Assembly: GCA_964458575.1 (NCBI GenBank)
Contig: CAYWMD010000014.1
Location: forward strand, 1 to 64,000
Length of the DNA: 64,000 bases
Direction of reading: 5' to 3'
Origin: CAYWMD01 sp964458575
GTDB lineage: Bacteria > Verrucomicrobiota > Verrucomicrobiia > Limisphaerales > JADLHS01
Shown here: piece after piece, positions 8,599 to 17,603 of the stretch
Position numbering within the stretch: the stretch's first letter is position 1
Layout of the letters: every line of letters starts with the position of its first letter
The notes under the pieces: generated by a model
Databases searched by the model: none
What the model was told of the DNA's origin: nothing
Seen by the model: the letters and a program-made list of their open reading frames with translations, nothing else
Made by a program: the position numbers and the translations under genes

Positions 8599-11460
8599 TC
8601 ATTTCCACTCAATGTCGAGCACCAGTTCGATTTTGCCCGGCTCAACATTGCCGGTGAGGTCAAGGTAGCATGACTTGAAGGCACTCCGGCGGGAATACGG
8701 GTACGTCTTTACCTCGATGGGCTTGCCGTTGATGCGAGCGCCGATGGTTTCGACTTTGTTGGGATCGTCAAAGGCCAGTTCCAACACCGTGTCGTCGTCG
8801 TAACCGGGCATGCAGCCAAAGCCGGGCGGTTCGATGAACGGGAGTTCGAAGGTCGTTGTGAAAACCTGATGTTTTGCTTCAGAGGTCGGCGAGTTTGGTG
8901 GAGTTTCTGCAAGGTTCAACCGGGGCAAGCTGCCTGCCACATCGTTGCGCCGGGTCCTGATCTTGAGCTCAACCTCGTAGTCTTCCGACATCGCGCCGTA
9001 AACCAAGCCGCCGAGAAAATGGCAATCTTTGACCGGCAGGTTCAACGCAACATCGCCGGGGGTGACTTTCCAATTCACCAATTCCCGTGGAGCGCGGCCA
9101 CGCGGGAATTGCACTTCGACCCGCGCGACATTGCCGCTTTGTTCCAACAACCGAGCGGAGGCGGTGAACGTGTAGCTTTTCACGGTGGGCTTTTGTCGCG
9201 CGCCGACCGAGGCGACAGCTTCGCCCGGCAGAAGAATCAATCCGAGCTTCTCCAACTTTCCTTGCGGCGCAGAGAGCAAAACGTCGTAGCCGATGGAAGT
9301 TTTCTTCACTTTGGCCGGGAGTCCGAGGACTTGCAGCGAGCGCGACGGTTTTTGCGGCGGCGCGATTTGCAGGAAGCGCACGCTGTGCGGCGGCAGTTCG
9401 CAGACGATCTCCTGTCCGCGTGACGACCACGGCAGCGCTTGTTCGGCAATGGGAGTTTCCTTGGGATAAATCTCGGTGACGAAAAACTTTTCTCCGGCGG
9501 TCAGGCCGATGGTTTCGTCCAGATGAAATCGGGCCGTGCGCGGAAACGGATTTTGATTCACGAGACAGACAAAGCCACGGTCGGCCTTCGTGTGCGCATA
9601 GATTTCCGTCGCGCCGACGCCGGGCGCGTCGCCGACAATCGCCGTGTGTTTCCAGACGTCAAAATTCTTGCGGATGAAATCCATCCAATGGCGCATGAAG
9701 CGGGCACACTCGTCTCGTTGCGGGCCGGGGATGCGATTGAAAAAGGTGCGGATTTCGGCGGGACAGATGTTCGGCGTCACGGCGAGTCCTTGCAGGAAGC
9801 TGTATTCGAAAACGCGCAGGTCGTGGACGCGGCTGCGCGGGAAGGCGTAGTATTCGCAGTTACAAAACGCGCGGAACGGGACGAAATAGCGGTTGTGCAT
9901 GTCCACCATCTGCGCGCGACGGCTGTCGCCGAGAATTTTCAGCGCGTTGAGCGTGGGCGAATAATTATGGATCACCGGATCGGTCAAATAAACGTTCGGG
10001 TTGACCCAGGTGAGCTTGGGCATGAATTCGTCCCAGTTGCCGGAGTTGGACCACACGAGATATTCCGGGTCAATTTCGTTGAGCGCCTGACAGACCGAAA
10101 CCAAACCGCGCACTTGCTGATAAATGTCGCCCGCAGCGTGGCTGTGATTCGTCGCGTAGCACGGTTGGATGTTTAGAAAATCCATGCAGATCATTTTCTC
10201 GTCGTACTTGCGGTTGTGCGCGACGAGTTGCTCGCGCATATAATCCGCGTAACCGCTGCCGAAGCAGAACGGACCGGGCTTGCCGTCAGCAGATTTGCTT
10301 TGCCACTCCGGTTTGTCCAATGCGCGCCGCTCGTAGTTGTAATGCGGACAATACAGCCCGTTCATTCCGACATAATCGCCCAACTTGACGCCGAGGGGTT
10401 TGGCCAGTTTGGTCAACCGGCGCAACGCCTCGCCGGCCTTGGCCTCGTCCGGCCAATCGAATACGCCCTCAAAAACCTGAAAATACTCGATGCCAAGTTC
10501 GCCGCAGATGCGGATGTCTTCTTCAAGCAGCTCCGGGCTTAGGCTTAACGTGGGATTGTCACGCATCGAATAGAAAACCAGCCCATCACGGGCATACGTC
10601 ATCCGATTGACGATGCAGGCGGAAACGAACATGGGCCGCTCGAATCGTGGCGGAAACCGCCGCTCAACATACGCGCTCACCGCCTCGATTTCCGCGCGAT
10701 CAAATTGGCCGACGCGAATCCCGGAGAGTTTGCACGCGCCCACCGTGATCGAATGCGCCGCATACGTTTCGCCCGACGCGAGCGACTTCGCGGCTGGATA
10801 CGAAACAGACGAATCGGTGATTTTGCTGTAAGGAAAATCCAGCGAGATGAAGAACGACACATTGCCTTTGCGGAGAAAGAGCACATTGTCCACCAGGTGC
10901 GATCGTTGCACCGTCGTTTCATCAACGCCGGTCCATGTACCAGCGAACCAGTGAACTTTCTCGATCATGGTTGGCTGTTTGGCTTTCAGTTGCAGTGAGA
11001 AAGTCGTGAAGTCACGGACTTCTTTCTTCCATTCCGTCGTTACGTCGGTGGTGGCATCCACCTTGAACAATTCGCCAGTGAGCTTTACTTGCTCTTCGCC
11101 CGCCCTGAAAGCAACGCCATCTTTGGTCACCTCCACGCTCACCGGAATGAACGGCGAACCGCCCCAGGCGTAACGATTCGTGTTCGGCGCTGCGGCGTGA
11201 ACTCCGATTTGCGTCAACACGAGCATCGCGCAAATGAACCGTAGTAGGTGAAAAGTGTGCCGGGACTTGGAAACAACCTCACGCGCTAACGCCGCCGTGC
11301 CGGTCAACAGGGTGAGCAATGCGATGACGGCGAAACAAAAGGCTTGTACCGGCGGTCTGTGACCGCCGAATAGCCAACAACCCGAGAACGTTCGGCGCTC
11401 ACAGAGCGCCACTACAGAACGAGAATTTCCGAACTGGATCGAACGTTTGAATCTGCTCAT
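8599..11460 (-). CDS. Large secreted TIM-barrel glycosidase-like protein, family not recognised
   Basis: I do not recognise a named family with certainty. The central third (for example RICGELGIEYFQVFEGVFDWPDE, LGVKLGDYVGMNG, MICMDFLNIQPCY, YLVWSNSGNWDEFMP) reads like the alternating strands of an alpha-galactosidase-type TIM barrel. Beta-rich stretches flank it, and the last 150 residues look like a galactose-binding-type sandwich. Two hydrophobic stretches occur near the N-terminus: residues 41-58, and FICAMLVLTQIGVHA just before AAPNTNRYAW. The second is the better signal peptide, and an ATG at 11226 lies in it. Translation from the ATG at 11460 includes a palindromic element (11343-11417). 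The true start is therefore uncertain. The gene sits between other secreted carbohydrate-active proteins on the same strand. Confidence 0.7.
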   Translation of the reverse strand: MSRFKRSIQFGNSRSVVALCERRTFSGCWLFGGHRPPVQAFCFAVIALLTLLTGTAALAREVVSKSRHTFHLLRFICAMLVLTQIGVHAAAPNTNRYAWGGSPFIPVSVEVTKDGVAFRAGEEQVKLTGELFKVDATTDVTTEWKKEVRDFTTFSLQLKAKQPTMIEKVHWFAGTWTGVDETTVQRSHLVDNVLFLRKGNVSFFISLDFPYSKITDSSVSYPAAKSLASGETYAAHSITVGACKLSGIRVGQFDRAEIEAVSAYVERRFPPRFERPMFVSACIVNRMTYARDGLVFYSMRDNPTLSLSPELLEEDIRICGELGIEYFQVFEGVFDWPDEAKAGEALRRLTKLAKPLGVKLGDYVGMNGLYCPHYNYERRALDKPEWQSKSADGKPGPFCFGSGYADYMREQLVAHNRKYDEKMICMDFLNIQPCYATNHSHAAGDIYQQVRGLVSVCQALNEIDPEYLVWSNSGNWDEFMPKLTWVNPNVYLTDPVIHNYSPTLNALKILGDSRRAQMVDMHNRYFVPFRAFCNCEYYAFPRSRVHDLRVFEYSFLQGLAVTPNICPAEIRTFFNRIPGPQRDECARFMRHWMDFIRKNFDVWKHTAIVGDAPGVGATEIYAHTKADRGFVCLVNQNPFPRTARFHLDETIGLTAGEKFFVTEIYPKETPIAEQALPWSSRGQEIVCELPPHSVRFLQIAPPQKPSRSLQVLGLPAKVKKTSIGYDVLLSAPQGKLEKLGLILLPGEAVASVGARQKPTVKSYTFTASARLLEQSGNVARVEVQFPRGRAPRELVNWKVTPGDVALNLPVKDCHFLGGLVYGAMSEDYEVELKIRTRRNDVAGSLPRLNLAETPPNSPTSEAKHQVFTTTFELPFIEPPGFGCMPGYDDDTVLELAFDDPNKVETIGARINGKPIEVKTYPYSRRSAFKSCYLDLTGNVEPGKIELVLDIEWK
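11343..11417. repeat. Palindromic repeat family B (double hairpin)
   Basis: Two hairpins in series: GGCGGTC-TGT-GACCGCC at 11351-11367 and GGCGCTC-ACA-GAGCGCC at 11394-11410. They are joined by a 26-base spacer and bounded by TGTA and TACA. It lies in the 5' part of the open frame of the large secreted protein and does not interrupt that frame. Confidence 0.85.
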
Positions 11461-11509
11461 GGCTCGCGTGAATCTTCGGTTGCGTGGCCTCGACTCTGCA
11501 CGCCCGAGT

Positions 11510-13279
11510 TTACTCCACTACTCCGACCGCATCCGTCGGTGGGCGCAAGGTGGGCTTGGCATTTTGCGCGTGATAAATCGTTGTCAGTTCCTGAAACGCG
11601 GCCAGGCACTTTCGGGACACTTTGTTTTCATGCTTCGCCAGTTCCGCGTCTATCAACGCCCGCAGATACACAACCCGCCAGCGCCATGACGACCGCACGC
11701 GGGCTGGCAACCGCCCGTCGGTCTCGGCAACCAACCGATACGTCTCCTCGGCCCGGTCGCTCTTCTTCATCATGATCTTGGTCACGCCATCGGCTTCCTG
11801 CCGCCATCGCGCCAAATTCTGTTCCAAAATCAGCATCGCCTGGCTGATGGGTGCGACCGCCTCGGGCGAAAAATAAAACGCGATGTATTCCCGTAGCGCG
11901 GCTTCGGTCGTCGTTTCAGGATTCCAATAAAGCTGCGCGACCATCACCTTGTTCGCGTCCTCGTAAATTCCCTCCGAGTAGGGAAAACCGCCGGACAACC
12001 TGGCCTTGCTCGCGTCCCAGAGCGACTGCAAATACCTCGGCAGCGGATTCGCGCCATATCCGCCCCACGGATGACACGCATACATGCTGATCTCCGGAAA
12101 ATTTAACATCGGCAGTCCGCCCGGCGTGCCATGCGTCAACGGATACTGCGGATACGTGCCGCCGAAATCATCCGCCATGACGTAATCCACCCAATCCGGT
12201 TTGTGTTGGTTGAACTTCTCCGTGATCCCGGCCCATTCGCCGTCGCGCCATTTGTCGAAATACCAAAGCCCCAAAATCACCTTGCCGTTCGGGAACGCCC
12301 CGCGATAAGCGCGCGCTTCCGGCTCCGCCATGCGCAGGAAACCGTTGACCCCCCAGGGTGCGCACTTCGCGCACGTGCATCCGCCATTGTCGTAGGGCCA
12401 GATGAACCAATAATCCAAACCGATGTTCTTGAAGACATCAAACTTCTCCTGGCAGTATTTCAATTCCAACTCCAGAACGCCCGGTTTGCTGGGACAAAGC
12501 TCCGGTCCGAGATTGCAGAACGGAAATGAAGTCTTGGTATAACCATTGTGACCCAGCGTCGAATCCGCGCGCAACGCCACCGGACTGTTTTTGTAACCGT
12601 CGTTGGCCACGCAACCGAGACTCGCGTTCAAGCCGAGGTCTTTCACCAGCTTCAACAACGCCCGCAACCGCGCCAGCATCGGCTGCGCCTTCGGATCCTC
12701 AATGCCGTCATAAGCGTCAATGCCGAACCAAACGAGATAACTGTTCACGCCCCAAAGCGACAGGTCCTCGATGTACCGCTTGACATCCTCAATGGGCGCT
12801 TCCTCGTAAAAATTCTGGAAATGCGTGGCGAGATACATCCCGCGCACCGGCAGCTTCGGCACGGAAACTCCCCGCCACGAACTCGGCGTGAACCCACGAC
12901 CGTCGAACGTGGACGTGTGCAGGAACTTGCCGGCGCCGTAGAGCAACCCGCGCTCATCGTTACCGAAAATGCTGATGCCGCCGCGCGGCCCGTCGCTGAT
13001 GCTGAAACCCTCCGGACCCATGCCCGGTTTGATTCCCAGGTAAACGTGCAGGTCCGCTTTCCGCGACGTGACCAGCTTGACCCCGGCATACTCCTGAAGC
13101 CGGGCGGCCAGAATCTCCGCCACCTTTTGGGTCGCTGCGCCCGCCTTCTTCGGCAGATGAATGTTGGCCGACATCACCGGGCGCTGCGGCGCAACGTCGC
13201 CGGCCAAAGCCACCGTGGCGGTCAACAGCGCCAGCGCCGCGATGCAGGTGAAATGGGTTGAACGATAGAAAGTCATCAT
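11510..13279 (-). CDS. Secreted glycoside-hydrolase-like protein with GH20/GH67-type N-terminal domain
   Basis: A signal peptide (TCIAALALLTATVALAG) leads into a beta/alpha domain of the type found before the catalytic barrel in GH20 and GH67 enzymes (KVAEILAARLQEYAGVKL; GISIFGNDERGLLYGAGKFLH). A TIM barrel follows with VRGMYLATHFQNFYEEAP, LSLWGVNSYLVWFGIDAY, DYWFIWPYDNGGCTCAKCAPWG, VILGLWYFDKW and WVDYVMADDFGGTYPQYP. The cluster CTCAKC resembles cysteine-rich loops seen in related secreted proteins. The substrate is unknown. An ATG at 13300 and a TTG at 13324 are alternative starts; 13279 gives the best signal peptide. The gene follows the toxin remnant by about 30 bases and precedes the large secreted protein on the same strand. 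Confidence 0.75.
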   Translation of the reverse strand: MMTFYRSTHFTCIAALALLTATVALAGDVAPQRPVMSANIHLPKKAGAATQKVAEILAARLQEYAGVKLVTSRKADLHVYLGIKPGMGPEGFSISDGPRGGISIFGNDERGLLYGAGKFLHTSTFDGRGFTPSSWRGVSVPKLPVRGMYLATHFQNFYEEAPIEDVKRYIEDLSLWGVNSYLVWFGIDAYDGIEDPKAQPMLARLRALLKLVKDLGLNASLGCVANDGYKNSPVALRADSTLGHNGYTKTSFPFCNLGPELCPSKPGVLELELKYCQEKFDVFKNIGLDYWFIWPYDNGGCTCAKCAPWGVNGFLRMAEPEARAYRGAFPNGKVILGLWYFDKWRDGEWAGITEKFNQHKPDWVDYVMADDFGGTYPQYPLTHGTPGGLPMLNFPEISMYACHPWGGYGANPLPRYLQSLWDASKARLSGGFPYSEGIYEDANKVMVAQLYWNPETTTEAALREYIAFYFSPEAVAPISQAMLILEQNLARWRQEADGVTKIMMKKSDRAEETYRLVAETDGRLPARVRSSWRWRVVYLRALIDAELAKHENKVSRKCLAAFQELTTIYHAQNAKPTLRPPTDAVGVVE

Positions 13280-13307
13280 GGCTCGCCAGAATCCGCGCAT
13301 AGTCGTT

Positions 13308-13640
13308 TTACGCCCGCAGCTCAATGAACTTCTCGCCCTGCTCGAGTCGTTTCACCGCGTCGGGCCACAACAGCTCCAGCCAGGCAAGCAGGGCGCGATT
13401 CGAGCAATTCCCTTTCCGAACCCAAACCAATTGCACCGGCTCGGCACTCAAAATCCAGTGGTCAACGAAATCCTCGTCCTTGCTGATGATGACCGTTCTT
13501 CCGCTTCGGACGCGCTCCCAGATCGCGGGATCATCGGCGGTAAGGAAACCCAAATCAAAGACGTGCATGGCCTGATGCCCTTAGCCGGCAATCCAACGCG
13601 CCAGGGCCGGTGGCAGTTGCGCGTCAACGAGGAAGTTCAC
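13308..13640 (-). pseudogene. DUF5615 PIN-like toxin, interrupted by in-frame TAA
   Basis: From a GTG at 13640 the frame reads VNFLVDAQLPPALARWIAG, then a TAA stop (13581-13583), then GHQAMHVFDLGFLTADDPAIW and on to the natural stop at 13308. Both halves match the DUF5615 PIN-like fold: the N-terminal strand with the acidic residue of FLVDAQLP, then HVFDLG, TVIISKDEDF and LVWVRKGNCSN. The stop sits where family members usually have a short variable turn before GH. A C-to-T change in a CAA codon would explain it. An internal ATG at 13568 could give an 86-residue product lacking the first acidic residue, which is unlikely to be an active nuclease. The GTG overlaps the stop of the antitoxin gene by four bases. 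Confidence 0.85.
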
Positions 13641-13861
13641 GCCGGTTGCAGCACCGCGTGGTCGGCGTGGCGCGCCGCGTAAGCCAGCGCCGCTTTGATG
13701 TCGTCCGGCTCAAGATAGGGAAAGTCGCGGAGAATTTCCTCGTGGGGCACGCCTTCGGCCAGCATCCCGAGAATATCGGTCACGCGGATGCGCATCCCGC
13801 GAATGCACGGACGCCCGCCGCACTTGCCCGCTTCGACTCTGATGCGTTCGAGAAGCTTCAT
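13637..13861 (-). CDS. DUF433 antitoxin
   Basis: A 74-residue DUF433 protein, the usual antitoxin partner of DUF5615 toxins. The signature is GGRPCIRGMRIRVTDILGMLAEGVPHEEILRDFPYLEPDDIKAALAYAA, which forms a small winged-helix-like DNA-binding domain. A longer open frame starts at 14038 but only adds translation of the inverted repeat at 13958-14046, so the ATG at 13861 is used. The stop TGA shares bases with the GTG start of the toxin (GTGA), a typical translational coupling. The antitoxin frame is intact although the toxin is broken. Confidence 0.88.
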   Translation of the reverse strand: MKLLERIRVEAGKCGGRPCIRGMRIRVTDILGMLAEGVPHEEILRDFPYLEPDDIKAALAYAARHADHAVLQPA

Positions 13862-13957
13862 GCGGCAACCATAGTCCAATGCTATCCGCGTAACAAGCCC
13901 GCAAAAATCCCGCGCGCGGTTGTCGCTCGACCGATTGAACTTAAAGCTCCGGACTTT

Positions 13958-14046
13958 AACCAAAGATGGACGCAGATGAACGCAGATTAAAAGAGAGGGA
14001 GAAAGCCCGTAAAGAAATCTGCGTCCATCCGCGTTCATCTGCGGTT
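13958..14046. repeat. Palindromic repeat family C (31-base inverted arms)
   Basis: The arms at 13958-13988 and 14016-14046 are imperfect inverted copies, built from the phrases GGACGCAGATGAACGCAGATT and AATCTGCGTCCATCCGCG with an internal near-direct repeat of GATGNACGC. A 27-base AG-rich loop separates them. The element lies upstream of the DUF433 gene. Apart from this repeat I see no gene in the non-coding stretch 13862-14231. Confidence 0.88.
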
Positions 14047-14231
14047 GAAGGATCGGAAAGCATCTGGACCCTGACCATCATGCCTCTGACCAAAACCACG
14101 CGGGCTTTTGCCCTGAAAATCCCGCCCGATTCGCCTGGTTTTTTCCAACCGCCTTCTCCCATCTCGCGTGGACGGAAAATATCTTACGATTTGTCGTGGT
14201 TGTGAGCGGAAACCTGTCAGGATGTCCGTTC

Positions 14232-14477
14232 ATGAAAATACTGATCGAGAACCACGAGACCCTGGAATACCTGACTGAGGCCGGCCAATGGACGAAGAAT
14301 CCGCGCCAAGCCAAACATTTTCCGGCAACGGAAATCGCATTTCAGGCGGCCAAGCACGAAACCATCGGCAGATTCTGCATTGTCGGTCACTTCGCCTCGA
14401 CGAATCAATTCGTCAACCTGGATCACGGACGCGGGAAGCGGACTGTCGCTGAAGCTGCCGAACCGGTTGCTTCCTGA
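14232..14477 (+). CDS. Small hypothetical protein, 81 residues
   Basis: I do not recognise a named domain. The protein begins MKILIENHETLEYLTEAGQW and contains a patterned mix of charged and aromatic residues, then IGRFCIVGHFASTNQFVNLDHGRG. The composition and regular alternation look like a real small folded alpha/beta protein. I have the impression of similar short proteins in related bacteria but cannot verify it. The ATG at 14232 is chosen over a GTG at 14196 because an AGGA precedes it and the extra residues look like leader DNA. It stands alone on the plus strand between two leftward blocks. Confidence 0.6.
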   Translation: MKILIENHETLEYLTEAGQWTKNPRQAKHFPATEIAFQAAKHETIGRFCIVGHFASTNQFVNLDHGRGKRTVAEAAEPVAS

Positions 14478-14528
14478 CACGTGCTGGAATTCTGCGGCTC
14501 ATGAAGTCGCGGCGCGACAGAGCTTGTC

Positions 14529-17500
14529 TTACTCCAGGATCAGCCGGTAATAACCCGAACTGCCGGTGGGAATGATGGTCACGCTTTTCCGTCCGCCCGC
14601 GATGGTGACTTGATTGGTGACTGCGGACCAAATCGTTGGCGGCGTCAGGTTGGTTGTTCCTTCCAAGTGTGAAGCGGGGGATTCGGGCCAGCTCAGTTGG
14701 AGTTCACGCTTGAGCGTGTCCCAGGCGGACTGAAGTTTGAACTCCAGCGGTTGCGGCGACAAGGTGGTCCCAGCGCCGAAGCTGGTTGGTTGCGTCAAAG
14801 CGCTGCTGTAACGCGCCTGGATTTTGAAGGTGTAAGGCGTGCCGGTTGTCAGCCCGGCAACTGTCTTGGTGGCCCACGCGGCATCCGTCTGCCAGACTGC
14901 CGTGGTGCCGACGGCGCCGTTGGCTTGAAGCCAGTGCGTGCCCATGGTGTAAGCGCCGCCGCCGATGCTGATGGCGAATTGGGCCGGGCCGTTGGCGGGA
15001 TTGCAACCGGGCAGCACGTCCACGTTGAGCGAATTGCTGCTGGCAATGCCGACCAACGGCGCGGGTGGCACGTAGGCGCGGTAACAAATCACGTCGTCCC
15101 AATACGCGGTGATGTTCACGTCGCGGTAGGCACGGCTGTCCAGGAACAGGGTGACGCTGTCCGACGTTGCGTTACCAGAAAGGTTCGTCAATTGAGTCCA
15201 TACCTCCTTGGCCCCGGTGGAGAGCTTCCATGCGCCCAAGTTCGTGGCTGGATTTGAGGTAGAGCCGTCCCAATACACGCACATCCCCACTTTTTGCCCG
15301 GCACCGGGGTTGGAAACCGGCCGGACCCAGCCTTCAAAGGTAAAGGCGTCGCCAATGTTGGCGCCGAAGGTCTGCCGCACACCCAAGAGACTGCCGTTCT
15401 TGCCATTCGAATTATTGCATTTCTGCGCAGCCAAACCGCCGTGGGTGATCGCGGTTTCCTTGGCCCAAGATGCGACGCCGTTGCCCGCGCTGTATGAGGT
15501 CCAATTCGAGCAAACTGAGTAGCCGTTCGCGTCTTCCATGTCGCCGCGACGGAACAGGACGCTGGGATAGCAGATGTTGGGATTCACAATGAGATTGGCA
15601 GCGAACGAATTGGTGCTGCCGTAAATGTTGGTCACCACGCAACGGTAATTGGCGGCGTCGTTGGTGTCCGCGCTGGTGATCGTCAGCGTGGGCGTGGTGC
15701 TGCCGGAGTAATGGCCGCCGTTGGTTAGCGGGGTGAAGGTGGAGGGTTGAGAGTTGAGGGCTTTTTGCCACTGGTAGCCGAGCGGTTGGCTGCCGGCCGC
15801 CAGCACGCTGAAACTGATCGTGCCGCCGATGTCCACGTTCTGATTGGCCGGTTGCTGGAGGATGGTTGGTGGATTGATGGTCATGGTCAGGGTGGCATTG
15901 CTGGAGATGGTGCTGGCGAGGTAGTTGGTCAGCACGCAGCGATAAGTCGCCGCGTCATTGCTCGTCGCGCCAGTGATCGTCAACGTGGCCGTCGTGACGC
16001 CGGAATAATGCCCGCTGTTGCTCAGGTTCGACTCGTTCTTTTGCCACTGGTAGCTGATGGGCGTCGCGCTGGTGGCGAGGACGGTGAAGGTAGCGGTGTT
16101 CCCCGTGTCCACGGTTTGATTCGTGGGTTGTTGCGTGATGACGGGCGCGTTGGTCTCAACGAAAAGCGTCAGCGTCCGATACGAAGTGTTGCCGATGTTG
16201 TCCGCGACGTAACAGATGACCGGATAAACGCCCGGCGTCCGGTAAGTGTGCGTGATGTCGGCGCCGTTGGTGTAGGTCATGTCGCCGAGAAACCATTGGT
16301 AAGCGAGGATGCCGTCGCCGTCCGTGGCAGTGGCGTTGAGGGTGACGATGAGGTTGCTTTGGGCGACAAGCGTGGCGTTCATCGCGGGCGCGGTGTTGGC
16401 GTTGGTGGGCCATTGTTCCAGAATCAACGGAATGTTGGCCAACTGCGGAATGGTCCAGGTTTCATTCGTGCCGCTGCCGGAAGTGGAGCCGCCCGTGAAC
16501 GCCAGAACCTGCCGCGCCATGTTTTCGCAAATGACCGAGACGTCATCCACGGTGTAGGTGGTGCCGGAGAAGCGGTTGGATGAACTGAGCCCCGAGGTAA
16601 ACTTGCTGGGGATGTTTGCAAAGCCAAAGTACGAACCCAGCACCGCAGCCGCCGACCCGGGATTGCAATCGCTGTCCTGGCCGCAGCGCATGGCGATGCG
16701 CATGGAGGTTTCGAAATCACCCCCGCCGTAGAGCAAGCCAATCAGGATGTAAGCGCCGTTGAGCTTGGCATCAATGTTGAACGGGTCGTTGACGCCATCG
16801 GGGCAGCGGTCGTCGTTGCCCCACTTGTTCTGGAGCAATTGCCAGTTTTGCTCCCACGTATTGCCGAGAGCTTTCCAAGCGATGACGTCTTCGATCACCT
16901 GCCGATACCGGCTGCCAACCGGAATCGCTTGGCGGCCCGCTTCAACGATCTGGTTGATGTTCGTGGCGAAGAATGCCTCTGCGTTCATCGCCGCCACAAA
17001 AACGCCGCCATAGACGCCGTCGCCAAAATTCATCGTGTGCCCGCCGCGCCATGTTAGTTCGGCAGCGGCGTTGGGCTGGCCCGGCGCCATGAGGCCGCCG
17101 AAGTTCGACTCAATCTGCCAATCGAGATCGTCGCAATGCTGATTGCGGCTGTAGTGGCCGGATTCCGGGACGGGATGTCCGTTGCGCAGATTCATGCGGC
17201 CGATGAGATTCGCGTGCCAGAGCTGCGGGCTGAAGTCGCGGAAGTAGTCGCCGAACCTCGTCCAGTGGCAATTCACCCCGTGGTCGTTCAGGGCGTTGAT
17301 GAAGGGCATTGAAACGTAGAGATCATCCTGTTCAAAACTGTCGTTGACCATGTCCGGCGTCCAGGTTGGCACATCGCCGTCCGGCATGATGACGCCCAGA
17401 TACTGAAACTCCGTGGGGAAACCCCAGGCCGTCCCGGCCATGTGCCCCACCCAGCCGCCTTTGATCTTGTCGCGCAGCGTGACGATGTTGATCGTGCGGT

Positions 17501-17597
17501 CAGCCGCCGACAGGATCCGGCCTCCCAACCCCGTGAAAGCGAGTAGTAAAACAATCCATCGCGCCAGAAGCTGGTCCGTGTGTTTCGTCTGTTTCAT
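14529..17597 (-). CDS. Secreted ADP-ribosylglycohydrolase with PKD and Ig-like modules
   Basis: A signal peptide (WIVLLLAFTGLGGRILSAA) is followed by an ADP-ribosylglycohydrolase domain, residues about 35-365. The domain shows the helix-capping motif KIKGGWVGHMAGTAWG, the first metal cluster in FEQDDLYVSM, and the second in CGQDSDCNPGSAAAVLG. Then come a PKD module (about 390-480, ending THTYRTPGVYPVICYVAD), two Ig-like modules (each opening with QQPxNQxVDxG), a carbohydrate-binding-like sandwich (about 665-800) and a fibronectin-type stretch. Classical members remove ADP-ribose from proteins inside cells. Here the enzyme is exported, so its substrate may be an N- or O-glycosidic bond in a polymer. 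Residues 950-967 near the C-terminus are encoded by a palindromic repeat. The next gene upstream, ThuA, is 6 bases away. Confidence 0.85.
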   Translation of the reverse strand: MKQTKHTDQLLARWIVLLLAFTGLGGRILSAADRTINIVTLRDKIKGGWVGHMAGTAWGFPTEFQYLGVIMPDGDVPTWTPDMVNDSFEQDDLYVSMPFINALNDHGVNCHWTRFGDYFRDFSPQLWHANLIGRMNLRNGHPVPESGHYSRNQHCDDLDWQIESNFGGLMAPGQPNAAAELTWRGGHTMNFGDGVYGGVFVAAMNAEAFFATNINQIVEAGRQAIPVGSRYRQVIEDVIAWKALGNTWEQNWQLLQNKWGNDDRCPDGVNDPFNIDAKLNGAYILIGLLYGGGDFETSMRIAMRCGQDSDCNPGSAAAVLGSYFGFANIPSKFTSGLSSSNRFSGTTYTVDDVSVICENMARQVLAFTGGSTSGSGTNETWTIPQLANIPLILEQWPTNANTAPAMNATLVAQSNLIVTLNATATDGDGILAYQWFLGDMTYTNGADITHTYRTPGVYPVICYVADNIGNTSYRTLTLFVETNAPVITQQPTNQTVDTGNTATFTVLATSATPISYQWQKNESNLSNSGHYSGVTTATLTITGATSNDAATYRCVLTNYLASTISSNATLTMTINPPTILQQPANQNVDIGGTISFSVLAAGSQPLGYQWQKALNSQPSTFTPLTNGGHYSGSTTPTLTITSADTNDAANYRCVVTNIYGSTNSFAANLIVNPNICYPSVLFRRGDMEDANGYSVCSNWTSYSAGNGVASWAKETAITHGGLAAQKCNNSNGKNGSLLGVRQTFGANIGDAFTFEGWVRPVSNPGAGQKVGMCVYWDGSTSNPATNLGAWKLSTGAKEVWTQLTNLSGNATSDSVTLFLDSRAYRDVNITAYWDDVICYRAYVPPAPLVGIASSNSLNVDVLPGCNPANGPAQFAISIGGGAYTMGTHWLQANGAVGTTAVWQTDAAWATKTVAGLTTGTPYTFKIQARYSSALTQPTSFGAGTTLSPQPLEFKLQSAWDTLKRELQLSWPESPASHLEGTTNLTPPTIWSAVTNQVTIAGGRKSVTIIPTGSSGYYRLILE
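14697..14746. repeat. Palindromic repeat family D, in-frame copy in ADP-ribosylglycohydrolase gene
   Basis: The ends TGGAGTTCA and TGAACTCCA are exact inverted copies, with inner phrases CGCTTGAGCG and GAAGTTTGAA. On the coding strand it is translated as LEFKLQSAWDTLKRELQ. A second copy at 53268-53322 inside recN also encodes TLKRELQ. Confidence 0.85.
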
Positions 17598-17603
17598 CCG
17601 CGC

